A stretch of DNA of 64,000 nucleotides from Corythucha ciliata (lineage: Eukaryota; Arthropoda; Insecta; Hemiptera; Tingidae): contig CM075937.1 in the NCBI GenBank assembly GCA_038030265.1, positions 7,688,001 through 7,752,000 on the forward strand, written 5' to 3'. Under the pieces are notes generated by a model, which saw only the letters and a list, made by a program, of their open reading frames with translations, did not search any database and was not told the DNA's origin. Positions within the stretch are counted from its first letter, which is position 1, and each line of letters starts with the position of its first letter. A program made the translations under genes and the position numbers. This document shows positions 49,212 to 59,889 of the stretch, piece by piece.

Positions 49212-49563
49212 CTATTTTGGCGATACTCGAACAAAATATCCATAGGCCGATCATAAAAGGCGTTTCAACACGAGCGAATTCAACCGTCATCACCTCGAAA
49301 CCCGCGTGACCACCACCACCACCGCCGCCGTGGTTGTCGTCGGGGGTCGAAGGCGACGGCATATCATCGTAGACACCTGGGTCGTTCGAATTTGGATGCG
49401 GCCGCGGTGGCGGCATGGATGGTAAGTCGCGGTCGTGTGGAAATTTGTGCTTTGGACCGCCTTCGACGGCGTTTGTAACGCCTGGATTGAGCCAGTCGGC
49501 GAGTGTGGCTCCGGTCGTGATGAGAATCAGGGTGACGATTTGTTTAAATGATGGAAATTTCAT
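49212..49563 (-). CDS. NHE: Na+/H+ exchanger (NHE/SLC9 family), exon 1
   Basis: First coding exon of a plasma-membrane or epithelial-type sodium/proton antiporter, which exchanges Na+ for H+ across a membrane. The ATG at 49563 opens a hydrophobic signal-peptide-like stretch (about residues 8-22). A Pro/Asp/Gly-rich loop with a run of glycines follows (about residues 25-88), then the family's first conserved block, FEVMTVEFARVETPFMIGLW, leading into CSSIAKIG. This matches the N-terminal layout of animal NHE proteins. The exon ends at 49212 after one base of a Gly codon (phase 1). The next bases read GCAAGT, the consensus for a GC-type splice donor. A GT two bases further in would give the wrong frame into exon 2. 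The rest of the protein starts at exon 2 (819-1082). Family call is firm; the subtype (Drosophila Nhe2-like is my impression) is not. Confidence 0.9.
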
Positions 49564-49645
49564 TTTTTAGGCGTTTTTTTGTTTGTTTTAGTTATGCGAA
49601 ATGATCGAAACGAGGTCAATTCATCGAACTATAGCGAAAGCGTAA

Positions 49646-49678
49646 AACATGAACAAATCCGTGATATTTGTTCATGTT
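49646..49678 (-). other. Perfect 13-bp hairpin just upstream of the NHE start codon
   Basis: AACATGAACAAAT (49646-49658) is matched exactly by its reverse complement ATTTGTTCATGTT (49666-49678) across a 7-nt loop. On the minus strand it lies about 83-115 nt 5' of the ATG, so it would fall in the 5' UTR if the gene is transcribed through it. It could be a structured leader or a palindromic binding site; no function is known. Confidence 0.5.
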
Positions 49679-49756
49679 GTCTTCCATTCCGTGGCCAAAA
49701 CAAACGATCATTGGCTAAAAAAAAAAAAAAAAGTATAACTTATTTGCGGAAGGGTT

Positions 49757-49836
49757 TTTAAAACGGCCCCTCCCCCTCCCCCAATTTTCTTATATTCTCC
49801 CGAGCTACCGATCGCGCTTTCGTCGGCTGACTCATT
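49757..49836 (-). promoter_or_regulatory. Candidate core promoter of the NHE gene
   Basis: On the minus strand, 5' to 3': an AP-1-like site TGAGTCA (49834-49828) and, 33 bp on, a TATA-like ATATAAG (49795-49789). This would place transcription start near 49765 and a 5' UTR of about 200 nt before the ATG at 49563. The block is moderately GC-rich compared with its neighbours. Both motifs are short and could occur by chance; a 5' non-coding exon further upstream is also possible. Confidence 0.25.
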
Positions 49837-50539
49837 AGTCCGACTGCTCAAATGCTGCCTCCCGCATGCAGCCGGTTCACACCGCCACAGCCGCCGCCCC
49901 CGCTTATTTTCACCCCCACAGTAACGAACACCCCCACCACCCCTCACCCTATACCAGGGAAAAAGATATAGAGAAGAGCATGCCCCGTTTGATTTCAACC
50001 CTCTCCAAAACCCGACCCCACCCTCCACGACGTGACGCAGCTATCATCTTTTCCGCCCAAGCTTACAAACAAACTGTCCAAAGGATCAAGCGTTGCTGTG
50101 GTTGGAAGTTACAAGAAGAAGAAGAAAAAAAAAAAAAAAAATCGACGAGGGTGTCCATAATGATAGGGTCGGGTGGGAATAAAAGGGGTGAATAACTGCG
50201 ATGAGTGTTCGTTAAAAACCTTCAAAACTTCTTTCTCATCACCACCCTCAACCCTTGCGCAACATTTACGCCTCATCGAATACCTCGTAAACTTGGCAAT
50301 AAAAGTTCTTATAACACCTTGTTAAACAAATGAAATTCGAGGGTGACGAGGGGGCTCCAATTAGTTGACAGAACTAATTCATTTATCTTCCATTAAACAC
50401 CCTTCAGCTCGTCAACTCACTGCAGTCAGCCATTTTCTGGGAAGGTCCTAGCGCCTGAAAACGCCTAAACCCGGACTGGCAGTTTAACGTGGTAACCGCA
50501 GTGCCATAGAGAGACTAAATCGACCCCAAGGGCTACGAA

Positions 50540-50825
50540 CACAAACGAGGCCTTTCTCAGCCAAACTACAAAACAAAAAACACACCCGAACACAGCAAAG
50601 CTTGAAACCACAGTTAATCTCCAACCACAAAAAGTTGGCCTATATCCAGAAACCAAAATACCAAAGGCTCAATCACAGCCAAAAAGACCCAACTTTAAAA
50701 GAAAACCAAAAACCACAGCAAAGGTCGAACCACAGCCAAGGTCAAACCACAGCAATGGTCTAACCACAACAATAATCCAACCACAGTTGAGTTCCATCTA
50801 CAGTAGAGTTTCAACCTCAATAAAC
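50540..50825 (+). repeat. Family D array
   Basis: Same phrase as 16.1-16.3 kb (aaccacagcaaaggtcgaac), in the 5' flank of the NHE gene. Confidence 0.72.
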
Positions 50826-50829
50826 CCAA

Positions 50830-52560
50830 GAAACTGGCAATTTTGGTTGCATTAAGACCCTAAATTGATATTATCACGAAAATAAAGTCCCGAGAATGTC
50901 TATCTCGCGGATATTCAGCCAGGAAACTTCTTAGTTCATGAAAATTGTCAGGATTTACGCTGATGAAGCCCGCTAATCAGAGTTTCGCCGCAACAAAAAA
51001 AACGCAAAACTTGCAATTTTGCTTAAATTGAAAATTAAAGCCCTAAACTTAACAGGATATAAAAAATGCATATGTGGCTAGTGAGAAAAAAACCCTAAAC
51101 TTTCAATATCGAAGGAATTAAGACTCGAAAATCGCAATCGCAATGCTGCAGATGTTCGGCCATATGGAACTTCCTAAATTCTTTGGTACTCGCTAGGCTC
51201 AGAGGGCTTTGTTTTGGATCTACCACCACGAAAAAAGGCCCAAAATCTTGCAAATAGTTCTGAAATTGTTTTGCAATTACACGGATATATTTGTCTGGGT
51301 ATTGGCGAAGACGTGGCCGGCTGGCCCAGGGTCCGCATCCACCAAAAAATACACCACAGTTCCTTTCGATTTCACTGAAATAAAGACGGGAAGCTCGCAA
51401 TTTTGCGACTTTTCAGTCACTGATGGCGCCAAATGTTGCCCAAAAAAAAAAACTGCAAAAAGTGCACCGAGAAGCTTGTAAGTTCGAAATTAAGACTTGC
51501 AATTTTTCGGATATTAGGACCCCAAACTTGCATTAGCGCAAGAATTAAGACCCGAAACTCGCAATTTCTCGGGTATTCAACCAATTGCAAATTAGACGAC
51601 CCTTGTCTTAGGACTTTTCAAGGGATTACTCCCCCCTCACCGCACCACCCTAGTCACCATGCAATGAATTCGAGGGAGTGGGGAGGCTGAAAATAAAGAA
51701 TTAAACTTTATTGAAGCTAAATACTTACCAGTTTTACTTGTTTTGAGTTCCGAGAAAAAATTGCTCCCAGGGTGGGATTCGAACCCACGACCTCCTAGTT
51801 TCGCTAAGAGCGAACCCCACCAGAGAGAAACTCCCTCTCGGAACTTATAGTAACTTATAGAGTATTTAGCTTCAATAAAGTTTAATTCTTTATTTTCAGC
51901 CTTCCCACTCCCTCGAATTCACTGCGGGGTGACTAGGGTGGTGCGGTGAGGGGGGAGTAATCCCTTGAAAAGTCCTAAGACAAGGGTCGTCTAATTTGCA
52001 ATTAATTAATTGCTGGGACACATAAAGAAAAAAGAACAAGGGTATTCAACCAGGAAACTTGTAGTTTTGCTCAAATCAAGGCCCGAACTTACAAACTCAT
52101 AGTGCTTGACGATTAATTTTTTCAATTCCACGACTATTCGTGAGGCCATGGACGCAGTATGGTGGGGGCCAGCCCTTTCAAGGTTTGGAATCACTCAACA
52201 AAAAAAAAGCCCTCAAACTTTTGCAATTTTGCTTGAATTAAAGCCGCTGAAACCTGCTTAATTTAAGCCACGAAAGTCAGTGACTTAAAAAAAACCAATT
52301 TCGTGAATTTCCCACAGGAATAGCTTCCAATTTTGCCGATGTTTGCCTTCAAAAATGTCCCTATTTTGCGGTTTTTCGTTAGGGCGTCGATCGTGGGAGG
52401 CTAGCCTGAGCTCGACGATGACTTTAAACTAAAATTAATAAATAAAAAAAAAAAACAAAAAAAAACGAACTTGCAAATTCTCTGATATTTAGACCCGCAA
52501 CGTGAAATCTCACGGATATTTAGACCTGAAACTTACAATTTGTCACAGATATTAAACCTC
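50830..52560 (+). repeat. Family E array with foldback insertion
   Basis: Units of about 30 bp: AAACTTGCAATTTTGC, then GGATATTAAGACCCG. The foldback element at 51583-52003 interrupts it. The region 51130-51470 is less regular. Confidence 0.68.
51583..52003. mobile_element. Large foldback element with tRNA-like loop, copy 2
   Basis: Arms 51583-51724 and 51862-52003, about 142 bp, nearly perfect inverse copies (outer end AATTGCAAATTAGACGACCC; inner part ttaaactttattgaagctaa). The loop on the minus strand reads GAGGTCGTGGGTTCGAATCC then CACCCTGGGAGCA and ATTTTTTCTCGGAACTCAAA. This resembles a tRNA-derived SINE head and is related in order and sequence to the loop at 26.4 kb. It is inserted in a family E array. 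Confidence 0.72.
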
Positions 52561-53760
52561 CAAATGATGTAATTCTGCTGTTATTTCTCTCAATTTTAGC
52601 CTTTTCTCTCATTTTTTTCAAAAATGACCGTTTTTTCTCAATTTATCCGTTAATAATAAGCGATTTTTACCATTCTAGCTGTGAATGAGAAGTTCTTTGG
52701 TGGACTTTGCGAAAAGTGGCCATTTTTCTGTGGAAAACCTGTTTTTCGGGCGGAATTTAAACATTATTTGAGTTTCCAGGTGCAAAATTATCAATTTTTA
52801 TGTTAATCAGCCAGTTTTGAGGGGATGAATTGACAGTTTTGGGTTTTTTTCATAACTTTTTTTTTCTTCATTTTAGCCGCGAATTGGCCATTATTTTCTC
52901 TTTTAGCCACGATTTAGCGCTTTTTTCTCAATTTTAGCCACCAGAAAAAACCATGACTTCCCATTTTCCAAAATTTTTGCCGCAAACTTAGCGATTTCTC
53001 TACATTTCAGCTGTGAATTGGAGTTTTTCTCAATTTTTGCGAATTAGCGCTTTTTCTTAAACTTCTAGCCGTTTTATAAGCGATTTTTTTCACTTTTCGT
53101 CACTTCAAAAGCCGCGAATTGGCCTTTTATCGAATGGTGAATGAACCAGAGCGCTCTTTTCCACACTTCAGAGCTTTTTCGAAATTTCATCAGCGAATAA
53201 TCGATTTTTCTTCATTTTAGCCGCGTATAAGCGTTTTTCCTCATTTTAGCGGCTAATTATACTGATCTTTCTCAATATTATCCGAGATTTTAATTTAAGT
53301 CACAAAATTGACGTTTTCAACCCGCGTATGAGCAATTTTTCTCAATTGTTGCCGTGATTTAGCGTTTCCTTTTGCTTCAATCCGCGAATTAGCGATTTTT
53401 AAAAATTTTAGCCTCGTGAATTAGCAACTCTCTTTCATTTTTGTCTGAAATGTTGCATCGCGAAACCCCACATTAGCGCTTTTTCACAGTTATAGCCACA
53501 CACATTTGCATTTTCCCCGAGCTTTCAGCGACGGCAACGTAAAATTAGCAAGTTTTCTTAATTCTATCCGTGAATAAGCGCTTATTCTCAATTATAGCCG
53601 TCAATTAGCGCTTTTCTCTATACATATATTTTAGCCGCGAATTAACGTTTCTAACAATTCTAGCCAGGAATTATAGTGATTTTTCAACTTTTGGCAATGA
53701 ACTAGCGGTTTTTTTTTCTTCAATTTGAGCCCTAAAAAAATGTATTGAACTTGAGTGAAT
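52560..53760 (+). repeat. Family A array in the 5' flank of NHE
   Basis: Plus orientation, strongly diverged units, following a family E array without a clear boundary. It shows that the arrays are not limited to the intron. Confidence 0.78.
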
Positions 53761-53764
53761 AGGC

Positions 53765-55288
53765 CCCTTGAAAACATTTTTTCTTTTCAATAATTAACGA
53801 ATTAAGTTATAATATCACATAATATGACCTTTCCACGGTCGTTAAACACAATTTCTAGCTGCTTTTGTTAGGTCTAAGTTAATAATTAATAGCGTGTAAC
53901 AGGAGTTACCTAATAAGGTTGTTGCAAAGAAACAATTTAATTCTCAGAAACTGGTGAATTGGGTGGGTGGCGGTACGGTGGGGGGGGGGGGGATTCGAGT
54001 CAAAGGCAGCCCAAACAAAACCAAAAAGAGTAAAAACCCAACTAAAACTGCGTCATTGCCTTTCGCCCTCGTGCGTCATAATAATTCGGCGTCCTTCATA
54101 AAAACAAATTTTTAGTCAAATGAAAACACGTGCACGATTCTTCCACTCCCCCCTCTCCACACCTCATAACACGCGAATCCTGTTCCATAGGACAATGCTT
54201 TCAAAGGGATTATATTAGTGTTGGTGTGCGCCCTTTTTAAGGTTATTTTGATAATGATTAACCAGTACCCCCATCCACTCCTACTAAACCCACCAGAGTC
54301 ATTCCACGACTTATATAGCTCATGACCCACCCAACAGGTGGTATACGGTTTGGGTGATGGATAGAATAAATGAAATTAGGGCGCAATAAAAGGTTTATCG
54401 AAGTAATGACACCAAATAACCAAAGGGATGAACCTTTAAGGGCTTTAGAACCACCCCCACCCACACATCATCATTTGGAACTGAATAAATAGTTTTGACG
54501 CTGATATCGATTCATATTGGAGTGAATCGTTTCTTATTGAGGCAAAAATTATAATTATTTGGACGATATTAAACGATTTTGGTTTAAATCGCCAAGATGG
54601 TTGCCGCATTGGCTATTTTTTCAGGAAAAATCCCCCTCCCCTCACACCACACCATTGTTCCACCTTTGGCACTTCAAAATTGGTTAAACAGTTTTTAGGT
54701 TTGTTTTTCGTCCAAATTTATTGTCTGTGGCTATGATACCAGATTTGGCAGTGTTCCTAGGCAACTTTATATCAATTTTCACCGGTCAAATGGTCAGTTT
54801 TTAGGGACAAATCTGAAGTAAGTTACACAGTTTCATTGAAAATTGGCACAAAGTGTGTTTTTAGGTTGAAAATGTCGAGCTTTGAGGCCTAATAATTAGC
54901 TTACGGAACGGGGATAAAAGTTTGCTTTTAATTAAAAAAAAAAAAACAGCAAATATTCGTTTCCTGGGTCTGAACCAGCCAGTTAGTTCATGACGTGATA
55001 ATTACAAACTTTTTAGGCCATGAAAACAGATTTTGAGCGTTTCCTAGTTTGATTAGTGTCTGTGGGGGGGGGAGGGCGGGGGATTTATGGCCCTAACACA
55101 ATTTTAGCTGTTCTATTTTTCCGTAATTATTACATACTATTCCTCCTGTCGCTACCGCATAATTTTCCATCAGAAGGTGCTGCCGTGGCGAACCGGTGTC
55201 CATATTATGAAACACCTCAGCCAACTGTCACTGGAAAACATGCCAGCACTCTCGATCAGTTCTATACTTTTAATGCAGGGGTTTGTTG
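53765..55288. other. NHE 5' flank, no recognised gene
   Basis: No transposon motifs recognised. A short open stretch at 55170-55290 (plus, ending TLDQFYTFNAGVC) runs into the hAT-2 target site; it has no recognised domain. Confidence 0.4.
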
Positions 55289-56499
55289 ACCACAGTCAGG
55301 GCTGGGCAGTAATTGAATTACATGTAATTGAATTACGTAATTCAATTACAATTAATAATTGGTAATTTGTACTTGATAACAACACGACATTGTAATTGTT
55401 AATTTGTAATTAAAAGCACTTTTTCGAAGTAATTTGTAATTAAGAATTACCAATTACATTTCCATCTTCGAAAACTTTCGCGCCTTACTTGGACCTTTTG
55501 GAGGAGTTTTTGCATGAAATTCTCTGAAAAAAAAGAGTTTCAAAGCAATTATGACACGAGCGATATCCTCGAGCTTAGGGTTGCCAATTTGAAATTTGAG
55601 AAAAACGGTACAAAAGTTTCAAAGATCAAAACTCCAAACCAGTGGCGTAAGTAGGAATTTGTCTTGCGGGGGGGGGGAAGGATCAGATTGAAATCTCGTA
55701 AGGTTGAAAGGAGGCGGGTAATTTCACATTTTAGTCATCATTCCACCCAGCCAGCACACTCTTGAATCTGGACATCTTGCTGGCCTCATCATAGCCTCAA
55801 TCTCTCAATTAAGGGCGATTTTTGAACTCTACTCGCAAATTAGCGCTTTTCTCAATTTTGGCCGAGTGTATCGTTCTTCTCAATTTCAGCCGCAGATTAG
55901 CGGTTTTGCCCCACCCCCTTCTTCCAACGGCGCAAATTGGGGGGGTATGGGGGGTGTGACACCCCCCAAAAATTCGGTGAATGATTTCTCAGGTGGTAAA
56001 ATTTGCTCCGAATTGTACTTTCGGGTGGTAAAATCCCCTTTTTTAAGTGGATAAAATTGGGGGGGGGGGGACCATGTCTTACAATTTTCACCTCAATTTT
56101 TAGCGGATGTATACACACCAAGTGGTAAATGTCTACCTACTTTGGTAAGTGGTCTGTTTACTTCTGCATATCGCATCGTAGAACCATCCAGGTGGCAGGT
56201 GGTAATTATGTCTGGAGAACCATCCAAGTGGTAGATGAGTCGCTCGTTAGCAACAAGTCAATGATAGTTTAATGCAATGGAATGCGTTTAATAAGCAGAA
56301 GTGGCTCACTGGCGCGTAGAGGTGGTAGGATTCGCTGGAAATCAATTTCAGCCCGACTGCAGACTGCAGTATAGGACTTAGGTTTTCCAGACTAATTAGA
56401 AGCAACCAATAGATAGTTCCATATAGATTCGTGCGAAAAATACTTTAATTTAAGTACAGGACACCCACAAAAGTATAGGTTCATGGTACATCTAATTCA

Positions 56500-58588
56500 A
56501 TGGAAAAATCAAAGGGACACGCAAATTCAGAACTACTCAGTAATATCGCTTTATTCATTTTTTTAAAGGACAAATTTAATTTTTCCTTAGCAGTCCAGAT
56601 AATTGACTATCCAGACAGACAAAGTATGGGTAAAATGGGACTCTCTTTTCGTGGTCATCAGAACGATACCGGTAATTTCATCGAAATAACTAACCTCCTG
56701 GCTCGGCATAATTTTGTTCTCGCTAAGTGGACGGAGGGAACCGAAAAGAGAAAGATCGGATACGTCAACTGGTCTACGCAAAACGAATTTATAAATTTGC
56801 TTGCCGAGGAAACGAGGCGAAAAATCGTTGACGACATAAACGAAGCCGGAGCGTTTGCAGTCATCGCAGACACTTCTCCTGATGTTTCGCATAAAGATAT
56901 GCTGTGTGTGTACATCCGCTACCTCTAGTGACATCAGGCAACCGGTTGAACGATTTATTGGCATGCAACCCGTCAAAGATAAATCGGGCGATGGGCTAGC
57001 GACCAAAATTGTAGATATTGTGAGAAGTTCAGGCGTGAACATGGATAATCCTGTGGCACAGTCGTATGACTACGCAAGTGTGATGTCGGGTGAGTTCAAT
57101 GGTGTCCAAAAAAAAGTCAGCGAAATTTTGGGAAGGCCTATTATCTACATTCCCTGCTGTGCCCATCGTACGAACACCTTCATCGAACACGCCTGTAACA
57201 GCAGCTTGGTATTCCAAGATTTGTTCAGTTCCCTAGAAACCATTTATACATTTTTCACGGCGAGCACAAAAAGATTCTCCGCTCTCAAGGAGAAGTTGAT
57301 GAAAATAGAGAATTCCCTTAACCTTGTAAATTTATCAAAAACGAGATGGACAGCGAGAGCACAATCGATTAAAAGTGTTTGGAATTCCTACGACGAGATT
57401 ATCAACGTGCTAGATGATATTTCGTCGTCCAAATTGTTTGACACTAAGGCAAAAGCGTTGGCGGTCGCGCTTCTGGGAAAACTGACATCCTTGGAGTTCG
57501 TGACTACGATCATGTTCGCCAAAAACGTATTTTTCAAGTTGAAAGCTCTAACGGAAGTGCTCGAACGCGAAGAATTGAACATTGTGGAGGCGTCGGAGGT
57601 TACGAAGGGAACATTGACGGTTCTAGAGAAGATTGACTGTGATACAGACGCTATGGACGCATGGATCGACGCATCCATAGAATTCGCAAAGCAAAGAGAC
57701 CCAGCCACAGAATTCAATCGGCGCCACCGACGTCGAAAGACACCAAGAAAACTAGACGAATGTGCAGAAACTCAAATTACCTACGACGCCCATCTGTATT
57801 TCCGCCAGAATTTTAAACTTGTGTTGGATTCCCTTGTTTTGTCACTGTCAGAGCATTTGAAAAAACTACTGGATTCAATTTATCCAGTTATGGAGGTAAA
57901 GATTAAGGGGCCCATGCACGCACAATATTATTGCACAAACTAGTTTGCGCAATATTTTGTTTCCAGATGTTCACGGATAAAAAATGTGTCGTTCATTATA
58001 TTGTGCAACTTATCAATACAACCCACAAACGTTCAATTTAATTGTGCAACCCTTAGTTTGCGCAATATTTATTGTACGTGTATGGGCCGCTTTACTCTAA
58101 TGTTAACATTACTTAATGACTTCCCTTCAATCTCTTGTCCAGGTCACACTTGGCCAATCCACAGTTTCATTAAAAAACATTGTAAGCACTGACGAGCTGT
58201 TTCCCTCTCACATGCAAAATCACATGCTCTCACATGCCAGGACATCGAGAGCTGGATGAGTGAAATAGAAATCCTCAGAGCATCTTGCTCTGAAAAGCCC
58301 CTGACCTATTCGGCATTGTTTCTGGCATCAGAAAAACTGCGTGACGCGTTGCCTTTGGCCAATTTGATTGTCCGCTACCTTGGTTCCATTCCTGTTAGTG
58401 TCGCATCCGCTGAGAGATCATTTAGCTCGTTGAAATTTGTCAAGAACTACCTTCGCTCCACGATGGGAGACGAGCGCCTCGATTCACTCGTCATGTTGTT
58501 TAATGAAGCTGAAGTAACTGCAACATTGAATCTGGATTCATTGTCGTTGCGATGGTCGAAGATGAAAATGAGGAAAATAAAACTTTGA
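56500..58588 (+). pseudogene. hAT transposase, ZMYM/DUF4371-like type, broken
   Basis: Three frames make up one decayed transposase. 56500-56928 carries LSFRGH, a block around EETRRKIVDDI and AVIADTSPD...VCVYIRY, matching the first acidic motif of this hAT group. A one-base shift near 56926 leads to 56927-57943, with QSYDYASVMSGEFNGVQKKV and the C..H motif IPCCAHRTNTF. 58256-58588 carries the C-terminal hAT dimerisation block, including SVASAERSFSSLKFVKNYLR and a following DERLDSLVML. The zinc-finger N-terminus is not seen. The gap 57896-58240 can be read as a phase 0 intron (GAG|GTAAAG ... GCCAG|GAC), which would restore the frame there. The shift at 56926 still makes it non-functional unless that is an assembly error. 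Confidence 0.85.
57896..58095. mobile_element. MITE-like segment inside the transposase
   Basis: Inverted ends: GTAAAG...GGCCCATGCACG at left and CGTGTATGGGCCGCTTTAC at right, followed inward by related ACAATATTATTGCACAAAC-type sequence on both sides. The right half reappears at 5496-5592 (shared caatacaacccacaaacg and tgtacgtgtatgggccgc), showing a dispersed element. Its first bases coincide with the possible splice donor GTAAAG of the transposase. Confidence 0.6.
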
Positions 58589-58671
58589 TACTATTATTCG
58601 TTTGTTATTCATATTTTTTATTATTTTGGTGTATTATATTGGTATTTTAGTATGTGGTATATTACAATCAA

Positions 58672-58796
58672 AACCCGAAATCCGTTAAAACTAGTTTTGA
58701 CTAGTTAATACTAGTTTGTTGTTGTTTTTTTTTTTATTCTTCTTCTCCATCTTCTTCTTCTTCTTCTTCTATTTTTTCTTGTTGTTGTTGTTGTTC

Positions 58797-58847
<51 letters not shown>

Positions 58848-59027
58848 TGTTGTTGTTGTTGTTCTTCTTCTTCTTCTTCTTCTTCTTCTTCTTCTTCTTC
58901 TTCTTCTTCTTCTTCTTCTTCTTCTTCTTCTTCTTCTTCTTCTTCTTCCTGAATGAAGGTGGAAGAACAGAAGAAGAAGGAAACTAGTATTAACTAGTCA
59001 AAACTAGCGTTAACGGATTTCGGGTTC
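58672..59027. mobile_element. Terminal-inverted-repeat element filled by a microsatellite
   Basis: Left arm 58673-58717 (ACCCGAAATCCGTTAA, ACTAGTTTTGACTAG, TTAATACTAGTTT) is repeated almost exactly in inverse at 58981-59026. Between them is only a low-complexity tract of TTG and TTC repeats (58780-58949), ending in a short GAA stretch. An open frame at 58716-58952 is a poly-Leu/poly-Ser reading of this tract and is not a gene. Confidence 0.6.
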
Positions 59028-59889
59028 GGATGTGGGCTTATTATTCATTCTACATATACATGTAATACACCTATATTTTTATTCAGGACAATACTTTTAC
59101 AGCCCACCTTCAAACTTCGCTCTTGTACGTTATGACATGTCTAGATCCGATTTCGGAATATCCGTCCGCCATCCGGACATATTTTGCCCTAAGATTGCTC
59201 TTTCGCAACTATCTTATGGAATTCGCACCCATGACAATAAAAACACTGGGGTCTAGTTGGTGCCAGCTTGATCAGTTAACTTAAAATCGGGTCCAAAATG
59301 GGGTTTTTCAAAGGTTTTGAGATCATTGGGTTACGGGTGTCACTTTCCATGTAATTTCGACCAGGATCTTGCTGCATTCATAAATAATAAACCCATGTAA
59401 AGAATTTGCAGCGTTTTCTTTTTAATTAGCTAAATCTCAAAAAAATTATAACTCGTTTCCTCGACTGTAAATCAGCTCGCTGGTGTAAGTTAACTGAGGC
59501 AAGAAAAATTCCATTCCTGTTTCCACAAAGCTGATGCTAATTTACCCTCTTCGCCAATTTTTCCCAAATTCCTTAACATAATAATAATCATAATAATGAT
59601 GATTTATTTTTACTGTGAAAATCAACAAGGTGATGAGAAGTCGTCGAAATAAGTACCTTCATAATTATCTATTATTTATCCAAATTCCTTAGACTCTATC
59701 GTTAGCTTATTTCTACTTGTCTTGGAAGTCTATGGAGCCAAACAAAATGCTTCTTAGATCTGAGGCAGGCTGCTAAAACGAAATGGGAGGGGGGGGGGTC
59801 AAGTGGTAAAAATGTAGCAGCCAGGTGGTAAAATTGACTCTCACACCCCCCCCCCCCAATATTTGGCTACTTGCGCCCCTGCCCCCTTC

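Larger units (their letters stand above)
55922..59881 (+). mobile_element. hAT-3 element nested in hAT-2 copy c, carrying a broken transposase
   Basis: The 8-bp host sequence CCCCCTTC appears at both sides (55914-55921 and 59882-59889) and once in copies a and b. The right terminus read inward starts CAGGGGCGCAA. The left one reads ..CAACGGCGCAAATTGG, with three extra bases before the match, so it is mutated. Both ends then have a G-run and GTGTGA. Subterminal direct repeats of GGTGGTAAA type occur at about 55993-56320 and 59795-59835. It contains transposase remnants (56500-58588), a MITE-like segment and a terminal-repeat-flanked microsatellite. Confidence 0.75.

Noticed and set aside
58716..58952. 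Open frame with poly-Leu and poly-Ser
   Set aside because: It is a reading of the TTG/TTC microsatellite.
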